From positions 112,611 through 176,610 of the forward strand of contig NZ_QFYS01000009.1 in NCBI RefSeq assembly GCF_003254525.1: a DNA stretch of 64,000 nucleotides. The letters are read 5' to 3'. Shown here piece after piece: positions 16,990 to 25,642 of this stretch (position 1 is its first letter; each line of letters begins with the position of its first letter). Source of the DNA: Phenylobacterium kunshanense. GTDB taxonomy: Bacteria > Pseudomonadota > Alphaproteobacteria > Caulobacterales > Caulobacteraceae. The translations under genes and the position numbers were made by a program. The notes under the pieces were generated by a model. It was not told where the DNA came from and made no database searches. It saw only the letters and a list, made by a program, of their open reading frames with translations.

Positions 16990-19442
16990 GCGGGCTCCAT
17001 CTCCAGGCGGCGGCTGAGGGGGTTGAACTCATGGGCGTCGCGGCCCGCGACCCGCTGCGCCCAGGGGTCGATCCGGTAGAAGCGCTGCGAGAACTGGAAG
17101 CGGTCGTAGAGCTCGCGGCGCGCCTCGGGGTCCTCGATCCGCGTGCGGGCGGCCTCCAGCCCGGTGCGGTCCAGCCACTTCCAGACCCGCTCCAGGTACC
17201 AGGCCTCTTCCCGATAGAGCTGGGCGAAGGCGCAGATGACCCAGACCACTTCGTCCTCGGTGGCGACCTTGGTCAGAATCTCGGTCTTCCTGACCTCCAG
17301 GCCGGCCGCGCCGCCCACGTGGATCTCGAAACCGCTGTCGACGCAGATGACCCCGATGTCCTTGCAGGTGGCCTCGGCGCAGTTGCGCGGGCAGCCCGAG
17401 ACGCCGAGCTTGACCTTAGCCGGGGTCCAGGAGCCCCACATCACCTTCTCCAGGCGCACCCCGAGCCCCGTGGAATCCTGGGTCCCGAAGCGGCACCAGT
17501 CCGAACCCACGCAGGTCTTCACCGTGCGCAGGGCCTTGCCGTAGGCGTGGCCCGAGACCATGCCGGCAGCGTTGAGGTCGGCCCAGACTGCCGGCAGATC
17601 GTCCTTTCTGACGCCCAGCAGGTCGATCCGCGCCCCACCCGTGACCTTGACGGTGGGGATGGCGAACTTGTCGGCGACGTCGGCGATCGCGCGCAACTCG
17701 GCGGGGCTGGTGATCCCGCCCCACATGCGCGGGACCACCGAATAGGTGCCGTCCTTCTGGATGTTGGCGTGGACCCGCTCGTTGATGAAGCGCGACTGCT
17801 TGTCGTCCCGGTATTCGGCCGGCCAGGCGCAGAGCAGGTAGTAGTTCAGCACCGGGCGGCAGGTGGGACAGCCGTCGGGCGTGGACCATTCCAGCGCCTG
17901 CATGACCGCCGGCATGGATTTCAGGTCTTCGCCGACGATCCGCTCGCGGACCTCCTGGTGGCCCTTCGGCGTGCAGCCGCAGACGGGCTTGGGGCCGGAC
18001 TGGACCTGGAAGGCGTCGCCCAGGCTGTGCTTCAGCAGCTTCTCGACGAGCGGCGTACAGGTCCCACACGAAGCCGAGGCCTTGGTGTGGGCGCGCACGC
18101 CTTCCAGTGTGGAGAGGCCCTGGTCTGCGATCGCGCGGACGATCTCGCCCTTGCAGACGCCGTTGCAGCCGCAGACCTCGGCCGTATCGGCCATGGCGGC
18201 AACGGCGGCGCTAGGGTCCAGGCCGGCGAGCCCCTCCGTGGCCGCCTGGCCGAACACCAGCGTCTCGCGGATGTCGCTGACGTCCGCGCCCGAGCGCATG
18301 AGGTCGAAGTACCAGCCGCCGTCGGCCGCATCGCCGAACAGGACGGCGCCGGCGACCTTGCCGTCCTCCAGCACGATGCGCTTGTAGACGCCGCGGCCCG
18401 CGTCGCGGAACACGATGTCCTCGCAGCCCTCACCGCCGGCGAAGCGGCCGGCCGAGAAGACGTCAACTCCCGAGACCTTCAGGCGCGTTGAAAGCACCGA
18501 GCCCTCGTAGGCGGCCTGGCCGTCGGTCAGGGTCTCGCCCAGCGTGCGGCACATATCCCAGATGGGCGCCACCAGGCCGTAGCACTGGCCGCGGTGCTCG
18601 ACGCACTCGCCGACTGCGAAGACGTTGGGATCCGAGGTGCGCAGGCTGTCGTCGACAATGACGCCGCGGCCCACCTCCAGCCCCGCCACGCGGGCGAGGG
18701 CGGCGTTGGGCCGGATGCCCACCGACATCACCAGGAGGTCGCAGGGCAGCACCCGGCCATCCTTGAGCTTCAGGCCGGTGACCTTGCCCTCCTCGCCGAG
18801 GATCGCCTCGGACTGGGCCTCGAGCACGGTATCCACGCCACGTTCAAGCATGGCCTGGGTCAGCAGGAAGCCCGCGGAGGCGTCGAGCTGACGCTCCATC
18901 AGGACTTCCATCAGGTGGACGACTGTGGCGGCCATGCCCCGGCGCGCCAGGCCATAGGCGGCCTCGATGCCCAGCAGTCCACCGCCGATGACCACCGCCC
19001 TGGCGTCGGGTTTAGCCGAGGCGGTGGCCATGGCCTCCACGTCATCGAGATCGCGGAAGGTGACGACGCCTGCCAGGTCCGATCCGGGAAGCGGCAGGCG
19101 AATGGGGTCTGAGCCGGTGGCCAGGACCAGGCGGTCGTAGGGCCACGTCCGGCCGTCGGCCACACGTATCAACTGCTGCTTGAGGTCTATCGCGTCTACG
19201 GCGAGTCCGGCGTGCAGGATGATACCGTTGTCGCGGTACCAGGCCTCGTCGTTGATGACGATGTCGGCGAAGGTCTTCTCTCCGGCCAGCACCGGGGAGA
19301 GCATGATCCGATCGTAGTTCACCCGCGGCTCGGCGCCGAAGATGGTGATCTCGTAGCGGCTTGGGTCGCGCTTCAGCACTTCCTGCACCGCTCGGCAGCC
19401 GGCCATGCCGTTGCCGATGACGACGAGCTTTTCCTTACGCAT
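16986..19442 (-). CDS. nirB: NADH-dependent nitrite reductase large subunit
   Basis: An 818-residue enzyme reducing nitrite to ammonium. Order of domains: FAD/NADH oxidoreductase (VVIGNGMAGCRAV and VVIGGGLLGIEAAYGL), a BFD [2Fe-2S] region (EVCGCNGVCKGEI, SCGTCTPL), a second Cys cluster (VCGC, then CPTCRPVLNYYLL), and the siroheme/[4Fe-4S] domain with CVGSDWCRFG and GVSGCPRNCAEATCKDIGV. The ATG at 19442 is preferred over the GTG two codons upstream because AGGAGG lies five bases before it. Siroheme would come from the cobA product encoded downstream. Confidence 0.95.
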   Translation of the reverse strand: MRKEKLVVIGNGMAGCRAVQEVLKRDPSRYEITIFGAEPRVNYDRIMLSPVLAGEKTFADIVINDEAWYRDNGIILHAGLAVDAIDLKQQLIRVADGRTWPYDRLVLATGSDPIRLPLPGSDLAGVVTFRDLDDVEAMATASAKPDARAVVIGGGLLGIEAAYGLARRGMAATVVHLMEVLMERQLDASAGFLLTQAMLERGVDTVLEAQSEAILGEEGKVTGLKLKDGRVLPCDLLVMSVGIRPNAALARVAGLEVGRGVIVDDSLRTSDPNVFAVGECVEHRGQCYGLVAPIWDMCRTLGETLTDGQAAYEGSVLSTRLKVSGVDVFSAGRFAGGEGCEDIVFRDAGRGVYKRIVLEDGKVAGAVLFGDAADGGWYFDLMRSGADVSDIRETLVFGQAATEGLAGLDPSAAVAAMADTAEVCGCNGVCKGEIVRAIADQGLSTLEGVRAHTKASASCGTCTPLVEKLLKHSLGDAFQVQSGPKPVCGCTPKGHQEVRERIVGEDLKSMPAVMQALEWSTPDGCPTCRPVLNYYLLCAWPAEYRDDKQSRFINERVHANIQKDGTYSVVPRMWGGITSPAELRAIADVADKFAIPTVKVTGGARIDLLGVRKDDLPAVWADLNAAGMVSGHAYGKALRTVKTCVGSDWCRFGTQDSTGLGVRLEKVMWGSWTPAKVKLGVSGCPRNCAEATCKDIGVICVDSGFEIHVGGAAGLEVRKTEILTKVATEDEVVWVICAFAQLYREEAWYLERVWKWLDRTGLEAARTRIEDPEARRELYDRFQFSQRFYRIDPWAQRVAGRDAHEFNPLSRRLEMEPA

Positions 19443-19451
19443 CGCCACCTC

Positions 19452-20672
19452 CTAGAGCCGCAGGCCGCTGGTCTGACCGGCGAGTTCCGGCCAGGTCCGC
19501 CGCCAGCGGGCCTTGACGCCCGTGAGGCCGGCGAGGGCGAGGAGCGCGAGGCCGGCGAAGGCCAGGAGCCCGATCTGGTACGAACCGGTCGCCTGTTTGG
19601 CCCACCCCAGGCTCGAGGCCAGGTAGAAGCCGCCGATCCCGCCGGTCATGCCGACCAGGCCGGTCAGCACGCCGATCTCCTTGGCGAACCGTTGCGGGGC
19701 GAGCTGGAACACCGCCCCGTTGCCGGCGCCGAGCGACATCATCGCGAACATGATCAGCGCCAGGGCGAGCCAGGGGCTGGGCTGCTGGAAGCTGGCGAGG
19801 GCCAGGCCGAGGGCCGCCAGGACATAGACCACCGACAGGGTCCGGACGCCGCCGAAGCGGTCGGCGAGCGCGCCGCCCACAGGCCGCAGGAAGGATCCCG
19901 CGAAGACGCAGGCGGCGGTGAAGAAGCCGGCGGTCACGGCGGGAAGGCCGTACTCGGCGTTGAAGTAGATGGTGAGCGAGGACGACAGGCCCACGAAGCC
20001 GCCGAAGGTGACGCTGTAGAGGCCCATCAGCCACCAGGCGTCGCGGGTCTTCAGGACGGCCATGTATTCCGGCAGGGTCTTGGGCGCCGGGCGGCCGGGT
20101 GCGTCCTTGGCGAAGATGACATAGATCACGAAGGCGACGGCCAGCGGCAGGGCGGCAAGGCCGATCACGTTCTGCCAGCCGAAGGCCTGGGCAAGGCCCG
20201 GAGCGAACAGGGCGGCGAGGGCCGTGCCCGAGTTGCCAGCGCCGGCGATGCCGAGCGCCAGGCCCTGGTGCTCGGGCGGATACCAGCGGGAGGCCAGCGG
20301 GAGGGCCACGGCGAACGAGGCCCCGGCGACGCCCAGCACCACGCCCAGCGCCAGGACCTGGTGATAGCTGTGCACACCTAGGAACCAGGCGACGAGCAGG
20401 CCCCCCAGCACGATGAGCTGGCCGATGATCCCGGTTTTCTTGGGACCGATGTGGTCGACGAGCAGGCCCGCGCCCAGGCGCAGGAGGGCCCCCGATAGCA
20501 CTGGAACGGCGACCATGAAGCCCTTCTGAGCCGGGGTCAGGCCAAAATCCTTGGCGATGGCGACGCCGAGCGGCCCGAGGATCACCCAGACCATGAACGA
20601 GAGGTCGAAGTAGAGGAAGGCGGAGGCGAGCGTCGGCGTATGCCCGGCCTTGAAGAAGCTCTTGCTGACCAT
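19452..20672 (-). CDS. narK: Nitrate/nitrite MFS transporter
   Basis: A 406-residue twelve-helix major-facilitator protein. The nitrate-porter signature appears as AGNSGTALAALF in the fifth helix and GMTGGIGGFYLA in the eleventh. R residues used for nitrate binding occur in the expected helices (LLRLGAGLL and FLRPVGGAL). It would import nitrate or export nitrite at the inner membrane. It is separated from nrtD by a 232-base gap that holds a strong terminator, so it may have its own promoter. Confidence 0.92.
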   Translation of the reverse strand: MVSKSFFKAGHTPTLASAFLYFDLSFMVWVILGPLGVAIAKDFGLTPAQKGFMVAVPVLSGALLRLGAGLLVDHIGPKKTGIIGQLIVLGGLLVAWFLGVHSYHQVLALGVVLGVAGASFAVALPLASRWYPPEHQGLALGIAGAGNSGTALAALFAPGLAQAFGWQNVIGLAALPLAVAFVIYVIFAKDAPGRPAPKTLPEYMAVLKTRDAWWLMGLYSVTFGGFVGLSSSLTIYFNAEYGLPAVTAGFFTAACVFAGSFLRPVGGALADRFGGVRTLSVVYVLAALGLALASFQQPSPWLALALIMFAMMSLGAGNGAVFQLAPQRFAKEIGVLTGLVGMTGGIGGFYLASSLGWAKQATGSYQIGLLAFAGLALLALAGLTGVKARWRRTWPELAGQTSGLRL

Positions 20673-20861
20673 TGGAATGGGCCCTGCACGCGAGGTTGTG
20701 GGGAACTGGCGGCGTCGCCGATGGGTCGGAGATGGCTCGTCCTCGAGCCGGTCCGGGGGCCGCGAACGCCGTTGTCCTGGGCCTGATCTCAGATGTGCCT
20801 ACGGTTGCGGCGGCCGTCACCCGATCGCGAAGCCCGGCCGGCGGCGGCAATGCTGCAGCGC

Positions 20862-20894
20862 AAAAATTGGGCGCCCCGCGGCGGCGAGGCGCCC
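20862..20894 (-). terminator. Intrinsic terminator downstream of nrtD
   Basis: On the minus strand, arms GGGCGCCTCGC and GCGGGGCGCCC form an 11-bp stem with loop CGCC, followed by AATTTTT. It starts ten bases after the nrtD stop. It should end much of the porin-nrtABD transcript, separating uptake genes from narK-nirBD-nasA-cobA. Confidence 0.8.
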
Positions 20895-20904
20895 GGAAAA
20901 GAGG

Positions 20905-21705
20905 CTATGCCGCGGCGCGAATGGCGCCGTGTCGGGCGTAGAGAAATTCGATGACCGCGTGGCGCGCGGCGACATAGGCGGGCTGGCCATCCACCTCGAT
21001 CCGGCGGCGAGGACGGGGCAGATCCACGGTGACGATGTCGCCGATGGTGGCCGCGGGCCCGTTGGTCATCATCACGATCCGATCCGAGAGCAGCACCGCC
21101 TCGTCGACATCGTGCGTGATCATGATCACCGTGTTGCCGAGCTTGGCGTGGATCTCCATGACGCTGTCCTGGAGATTGGCGCGGGTCAGGGCGTCGAGGG
21201 CGCCGAACGGCTCGTCGAGCAATAGCACCTTGGGCTCCATGGCCAGCGCCCGGGCGATGCCGACCCGCTGCTTCATGCCACCCGAGATCTCGTGGGGCTT
21301 CTTGTCCTTGGCGTGGGTCATCTGGACGAGCGCCAGGTTCTCCAGCGTCCAGGCGTGACGTTCGGCGCGGGTCTTCCTGCCTCGGAACACCTTGTCCACG
21401 GCCAGGCGCACGTTCTCGTAGACCGTCAGCCAGGGAAGCAGGGAGTGGTTCTGGAACACCACTGCCCGGTCGGGTCCCGGCCCGTCGACCGCCTGGCCGT
21501 CAAGGATCACGGCCCCCATGCTGACCGGGATCAGGCCGGCCACCACGTTCAGCAGGGTGGACTTGCCGCAGCCCGAGTGCCCGATGATCGAGATGAACTC
21601 GCGACGGTCGACGGTCAGGTCCACGCCGCGCAGGACTTCCGAGGATTTGCCGGCGCTCCCGAAGGCGACGCCGAGGTTCTCGATGGAGAGATAGGCTCTG
21701 CTCAT
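20905..21705 (-). CDS. nrtD: Nitrate ABC transporter ATP-binding protein
   Basis: A 266-residue ATPase. Walker A is GHSGCGKSTLL, signature HEISGGMKQRVGIARAL, Walker B LLLDEPFGALD and switch His MITHDVDEA. The NrtD/SsuB/TauB family is recognised by the FQNHSLLPWLTVYENV Q-loop region. Together with NrtB and NrtA it forms a high-affinity nitrate importer. No NrtC fusion is present, so this is the shorter proteobacterial arrangement. It ends at a TAG immediately before a strong intrinsic terminator. Confidence 0.93.
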   Translation of the reverse strand: MSRAYLSIENLGVAFGSAGKSSEVLRGVDLTVDRREFISIIGHSGCGKSTLLNVVAGLIPVSMGAVILDGQAVDGPGPDRAVVFQNHSLLPWLTVYENVRLAVDKVFRGRKTRAERHAWTLENLALVQMTHAKDKKPHEISGGMKQRVGIARALAMEPKVLLLDEPFGALDALTRANLQDSVMEIHAKLGNTVIMITHDVDEAVLLSDRIVMMTNGPAATIGDIVTVDLPRPRRRIEVDGQPAYVAARHAVIEFLYARHGAIRAAA

Positions 21706-21715
21706 GTTCCGGTCC

Positions 21716-22621
21716 TCAGCTCGCGGCCGCGCCGCGGGAGACGATGCGGCCGAGGAGCGCGACGAGCCGGTCGAGGGCGAAGCCCACCAGCCCGACCCAG
21801 ACCAGGGCCACCACGATGTCGGAGATGCGGGACGCGTTGTACTGGTCCCAGATGAAGAAGCCGACGCCCACGCCGCCCAGCAGCATCTCTGAGGCGACGA
21901 TGGCCAGCCAGCTCATGCCGATGCCGATGCGCAGGCCCGTGAAGATGTAGGGCGTTGCGGCCGGCAGCAGGATGGTCACGAAGTATTCCGGCGGCGACAG
22001 GCGCAGGACCCGCCCCACGTTCACGTAGTCCTGCGGGATGTTGCGGACGCCGACGGCGGTGTTGATCACGATCGGCCAGATGGCGGTGATGAAGATCACG
22101 AAGAGCGCCGAGGGGTTGGCCTCGTGCAGCGCGGCCAGCGAGATCGGCAGCCACGCCAGCGGCGGCACGGTCCGGAGCACCTGGAAGATCGGGTCGAGCC
22201 CGCGGTGAGCGAGGCGACTGGATCCAACCAGGACACCCAGCGCCACGCCCACCACAGCCGCGAGGCCGAAACCGATGGCCACGCGCTGAAGACTGATGAG
22301 GGCATGCCAGAACAGGCCCTTGTCGACGCCGCCGCGGTCGAAGAACGGATCGACGATGAGCTCCCGGCTGTCGCGCCAGATCGCGGCCGGCGAAGGCAGG
22401 CCCGCCGCGCTGTCGGCGGTGAGGCCCTGCCAGACGGCCAGCACGACGGCGAGGGTCGCCAGGGGCGGCAGGACGACGCCGGCGAAGTCCCGCGCCCCGG
22501 CCACGAGGCGGCCGGGCGGGAGGGCGGACGTCCGGGGCAGGGCGACGACATCGGCGGGGAGCGGCTCCCGCCGGTGCGCCGGCTCGGAGGTCATGGAGGT
22601 GTCCAGGGCGGGCAGGCTCAT
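21716..22621 (-). CDS. nrtB: Nitrate ABC transporter permease
   Basis: A 301-residue inner-membrane permease of the NrtB/SsuC/TauC family. It has an N-terminal cytoplasmic stretch, then about six helices including PPLATLAVVLAVWQGL, and the EAA-like loop ILLPAATPYIFTGLRIGIGMSW. The ATG at 22621 follows GAGGAGG seven bases upstream; the open frame continuing upstream overlaps nrtA in another frame and is not coding. Sits ten bases before nrtD. Confidence 0.93.
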   Translation of the reverse strand: MSLPALDTSMTSEPAHRREPLPADVVALPRTSALPPGRLVAGARDFAGVVLPPLATLAVVLAVWQGLTADSAAGLPSPAAIWRDSRELIVDPFFDRGGVDKGLFWHALISLQRVAIGFGLAAVVGVALGVLVGSSRLAHRGLDPIFQVLRTVPPLAWLPISLAALHEANPSALFVIFITAIWPIVINTAVGVRNIPQDYVNVGRVLRLSPPEYFVTILLPAATPYIFTGLRIGIGMSWLAIVASEMLLGGVGVGFFIWDQYNASRISDIVVALVWVGLVGFALDRLVALLGRIVSRGAAAS

Positions 22622-22632
22622 GTGCGGCCTCC

Positions 22633-23898
22633 TCAGGCGAGCTTCTTGATGGGCTGGCTGGCGAGGTAGGCGCCCGGGTTGGCCGGATCGAACACCTTGC
22701 CGTCGAAGAACCGTTCCGCCCCCCGGCTGTCGGAGGCCGGCGCGGCGACGCCCAAGGCCTTGGCGGCGGCGCGCCAGATGTCCGCGCGGTTCACCTTGTT
22801 CACCAGGGCCATCTTGTTGGTGGCCTGGGGCAGGACCCCCCAGCGCACGTTCTCGGTGACGAACCAGAGGTCGTGCGACTTGAAGGGGAACGAGGCGTTG
22901 TCGGCCCAGAACTTCATGATGTGGGGCGAGCCCTTCACCGCCCGGCCGTCGCCGTAGTCGATGGTCCCCTGCAGGCGGGGCAGGATGTCGCCGATCGGCA
23001 CGTTGATGTACTGGCGGCCCGAGACGGTGGAGCACATGGCCGGCCGGTTGGCCTGCTTATCGCACCACATCTGGGCCTCCATCACGGCCATGGTCAGGGC
23101 CTGGGCGGCGCGCGGATGGCGGGCCACCCAGTCGGCGCGGACGCCCAGGCACTTCTCGGGATGGTTCATCCAGAGTTCGGACGTGAGGCAGGCGGTGTAG
23201 CCGACCTTCTGGTTCACGAGCTGGCCGTTCCAGGGCTCGCCGACACAGAAGGCATCCTGTGTGCCCGCCTTCATATTGGCCACCATCTGGGGCGGCGGGA
23301 TCACGATGGTGGAGACGTCGACATCAGGGTTGATGCCGCCCGCGGCCAACCAATAGCGCAGCCAGAGATCGTGCGTGCCGCCCCGGAACGTCATCGCCAC
23401 CTTGGCGACATTGCCTGCGGCCTTGAGCTGGGCGAACCGCGCCTTGGCTCCGGCGCTGTTCAGGCCGACCTTCACGGCCTTCAGATCGTTGCCCACGCTG
23501 ATCGCCTGGCCGTTCACATTCAGCCGCGCCAGGATGCTCATCGGCACCGGCTTGCTGACGTTGACGCCCGCCGTGAACTGGTACGGCATCGGAGACAGAA
23601 TGTGCGCGCCGTCGATGCCCCCGCCGGCCGAACCCAGGGCCAGGTTGTCGCGTGTGCCGCCCCAGGACGCCTGCTTCAGCACCTCCACGTCGGGCATGCC
23701 GTACTTGGCGAACAGGCCGCGTTCCTTGGCGATGATCAGGGGCGAGGCGTCCGTGAGCGCGATGAAGCCGAGTCGGGCCTTGGCGGTCTCGGGCCCCGGC
23801 CCGGCGGCGAAGGCGCCGGAGGGCAGGGCGGCCTTGGCCGCGGCGATGGTCGCGGCGGCGGCGGTGAGCGCCTGGCGGCGATTGAGCGTGCTGGTCAT
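22633..23898 (-). CDS. nrtA: Nitrate ABC transporter substrate-binding protein
   Basis: A 421-residue CmpA/NrtA-family periplasmic binding protein. The N-terminus (LNRRQALTAAAATIAAAKAALPSGAFA, residues about 5-31) is a twin-arginine-like leader with RR and an AFA cleavage site. The mature part shows LGFIALTDASPLIIAKERGLF, GTQDAFCVGEPWN and CSTVSGRQYINVP, all standard for NrtA. It captures nitrate for NrtB/NrtD. The ATG at 23898 is preceded by GGAAGG. NasS, encoded upstream, is a cytoplasmic paralogue of the same fold. Confidence 0.94.
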   Translation of the reverse strand: MTSTLNRRQALTAAAATIAAAKAALPSGAFAAGPGPETAKARLGFIALTDASPLIIAKERGLFAKYGMPDVEVLKQASWGGTRDNLALGSAGGGIDGAHILSPMPYQFTAGVNVSKPVPMSILARLNVNGQAISVGNDLKAVKVGLNSAGAKARFAQLKAAGNVAKVAMTFRGGTHDLWLRYWLAAGGINPDVDVSTIVIPPPQMVANMKAGTQDAFCVGEPWNGQLVNQKVGYTACLTSELWMNHPEKCLGVRADWVARHPRAAQALTMAVMEAQMWCDKQANRPAMCSTVSGRQYINVPIGDILPRLQGTIDYGDGRAVKGSPHIMKFWADNASFPFKSHDLWFVTENVRWGVLPQATNKMALVNKVNRADIWRAAAKALGVAAPASDSRGAERFFDGKVFDPANPGAYLASQPIKKLA

Positions 23899-23912
23899 GG
23901 CGGAGCCTTCCG

Positions 23913-25358
23913 TCAGAGCTTGTATTCGAGGGTGAACCAGACCTTCGTCCGGGAGGGGGGCGGGGCCGCGCGGCCGGCGCGGACCGGGCTGTCGTCGCGT
24001 TCGAAGTCGGCGTACTTGAGCGCCGCCGAGAGGCGCGGATTGATGGTCCCGACCACCTGGGCATCCCACTCGTGGCCGAGGTGCGCGCCGGTCCGTTCGG
24101 CCGAGAAGTCGTGGTAGCGGACCAGGACGTCGAGGTTGAACAGGTAGGGCCACTTCCAGCGCGGCTTGACGTTCAGCGTCACGTTCAGGTCCTCGATCCC
24201 GTCGACGAAGCCCTTGTTGCCGCCCAGCGGCTGGACGAAGGCGTCGGACCAGCCCTGGAAGGCGTGGGTGGTGGCGAGGGGCGTGGTGAAGCCGCGCGCG
24301 CCGTTACCCTCCAGCGCCTCGTAGCCGAGCCGGGCGGTCCAGATGTCGAACGTGGCGGCGAGGTCGGCGGACCAGTAGTCGAGGCTGTAGTCCGGCGTGT
24401 TTCCGCGATAGTCGCGCTGGTTGCCGTAGGTGGCGCTGTAGGCGAGCTGATAGAGCCCGAGCCAGGCCTTGCCCGACGCCTTGATCCCCTTGGTCGCCGA
24501 GCTGTTGGCGGCCGCGTTCCCGAAGTCGAGCACATAGGCGAAGCCCTGCAGGCGGAGCTGCTCCGCCGGCGACCAGGTGATGTTCAGCAGGTGGCTGTCC
24601 GAGTCCCAGTCGCGCAGCTCGGCGAGGATCCGATTGACGTGGGTGACATAGGCATAGGTGGCCTTGAACCGGCCCCACGCGCCGTCGAGCCGCAGGGCGT
24701 CGAAGGTCTGCTCGTCCTGGCGCCAGCCGACGTTGCCGACGAAGCGCTGGTCGTCGATCAGGATGCGCTGGCGTCCGATGGTCGCCTGGACGGCGGCGTT
24801 GGGCGTCCAGGTGAGCTGCAGGCGGTTGAGCTCGGTCCCGTCGGGATCGTTGATGATCGGGTAGCGGGCCTTGGCGGCGCCGTTGATCGGCGCGCCGGCC
24901 GCGCCGGGGACCTGCACCTGGAAGTGCTCGGGGCCGACCTGGCGGACGTCCTCGAACTCGATCAGGCCTTTCAGGCCGTGCCAGTCGCCGGTCTCCCAGC
25001 CGAGCCGGGTTCGCACCGTGGCGGCCTCGCCGTTCTCGGTGAGTATCGCCGTGCGCTTCTGGTCGACGGTCTCATAGCGGCCGCGAACCTCGAACAGCAG
25101 CTTACCGGCAAGGATGGCGTCGCCGGGCGAGCCGAAGCCGGACGGCCTGGCTGGCTCCGGAAGCGGCGCTTCAGTAGGGGGCGGCGTTTCCTGGACGGCG
25201 GCGCCTTCTGCCGGCGCGTCGCTCAGTCCATCGGTATCAGGCGGCGCGGTCGCTTGCGCCTCCGTCGCCGGCGGCGGTTCCTGGGCCGCAGCGGCCCTGC
25301 CGATGGCCAGCGCGAGCAGTGCTCCGCCAGCCATCAGGCCCCTCTTCAGTCGTGTCAT
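23913..25358 (-). CDS. Alginate-export-type outer-membrane porin of the nitrate cluster
   Basis: A 481-residue outer-membrane protein. Signal peptide (MAGGALLALAIGRAAAAQ ending in AAA/Q), then a Pro/Glu-rich linker (about residues 25-75), then a beta-barrel of the alginate-export (AlgE-like) domain family with many alternating aromatic strands and a terminal WFTLEYKL ending in the typical aromatic/Leu signal. Its place as first gene after the leader, ahead of nrtABD, suggests it lets nitrate or another anion into the periplasm; that role is inference from context. The start is the ATG at 25358 with GGGGGA seven bases upstream. Confidence 0.85.
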   Translation of the reverse strand: MTRLKRGLMAGGALLALAIGRAAAAQEPPPATEAQATAPPDTDGLSDAPAEGAAVQETPPPTEAPLPEPARPSGFGSPGDAILAGKLLFEVRGRYETVDQKRTAILTENGEAATVRTRLGWETGDWHGLKGLIEFEDVRQVGPEHFQVQVPGAAGAPINGAAKARYPIINDPDGTELNRLQLTWTPNAAVQATIGRQRILIDDQRFVGNVGWRQDEQTFDALRLDGAWGRFKATYAYVTHVNRILAELRDWDSDSHLLNITWSPAEQLRLQGFAYVLDFGNAAANSSATKGIKASGKAWLGLYQLAYSATYGNQRDYRGNTPDYSLDYWSADLAATFDIWTARLGYEALEGNGARGFTTPLATTHAFQGWSDAFVQPLGGNKGFVDGIEDLNVTLNVKPRWKWPYLFNLDVLVRYHDFSAERTGAHLGHEWDAQVVGTINPRLSAALKYADFERDDSPVRAGRAAPPPSRTKVWFTLEYKL

Positions 25359-25377
25359 TGGCTATCCCCCGAAGGCC

Positions 25378-25423
25378 AAAAAAAAGCGCCCGCCCAGGGA
25401 GTGGGAGCTCCCCAAGCGGACGC
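25378..25423 (-). terminator. Leader intrinsic terminator of the nitrate operon
   Basis: On the minus strand a 16-bp stem (5' arm 25423-25408, 3' arm 25401-25386, including G-T wobble pairs) with the six-base loop CTCCCA is followed by eight Ts (25385-25378). It lies 19 bases before the porin ATG, so without an antitermination event the whole operon would be silent. The 5' arm shares seven bases (25417-25423) with the upstream hexaloop hairpin, making the two folds mutually exclusive. Confidence 0.9.
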
Positions 25424-25504
25424 CGGTGTCCGTTGCAATTCGGCCGGGCGTCAGCCCTGCCGTCGGCCTGTCAGCGGCCGGCGCGGAACGTCGTTGCCCC
25501 GCGC
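25417..25504 (-). promoter_or_regulatory. ANTAR (NasT) antitermination leader, two hexaloop hairpins P1 and P2
   Basis: P1 (25504-25481): arms GCGCGGGGC and GTTCCGCGC, loop AACGAC. P2 (25432-25417): arms CGGAC and GTCCG, loop ACCGGC. Both loops have A at position 1 and G at position 4, the defining feature of RNA targets of ANTAR proteins. P2 overlaps the terminator 5' arm. About 48 bases separate P1 and P2, longer than in the classic Klebsiella case, and include GC-rich segments able to fold between them. The neighbouring nasT gene encodes the matching ANTAR protein. Known mechanism: NasT binding to P1-P2 blocks the terminator when nitrate releases it from NasS. Confidence 0.88.
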
Positions 25505-25642
25505 TGTCGTCATCAGATCGACATGGGCTTCGCGGCGCCGCAACACGGCTTCGGCGAGCAGGGGTCGGATTCCTGCGTTCTTTCGGGGCGGCGCCCAGCG
25601 CCTGGGCGCCTGCTTATGCTGCAACGCACAGGAAACGGGCGC

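Noticed and set aside
16655..17032. Upstream extension of nasA to a 1008-residue frame
   Set aside because: Out-of-frame shadow of nirD; the GTG at 16654 overlaps the nirD stop and the [4Fe-4S] motif follows at once.
20673..20904. A second ANTAR leader ahead of narK
   Set aside because: Candidate hairpins there (for example GGCTCG/CGAGCC with loop AGGA) do not give six-base loops with A1 and G4.
25505..25642. Sigma-54 promoter before the nitrate leader
   Set aside because: No GG-N10-GC spacing matching -24/-12 boxes was found near the TGCGTTGCAGCAT element.
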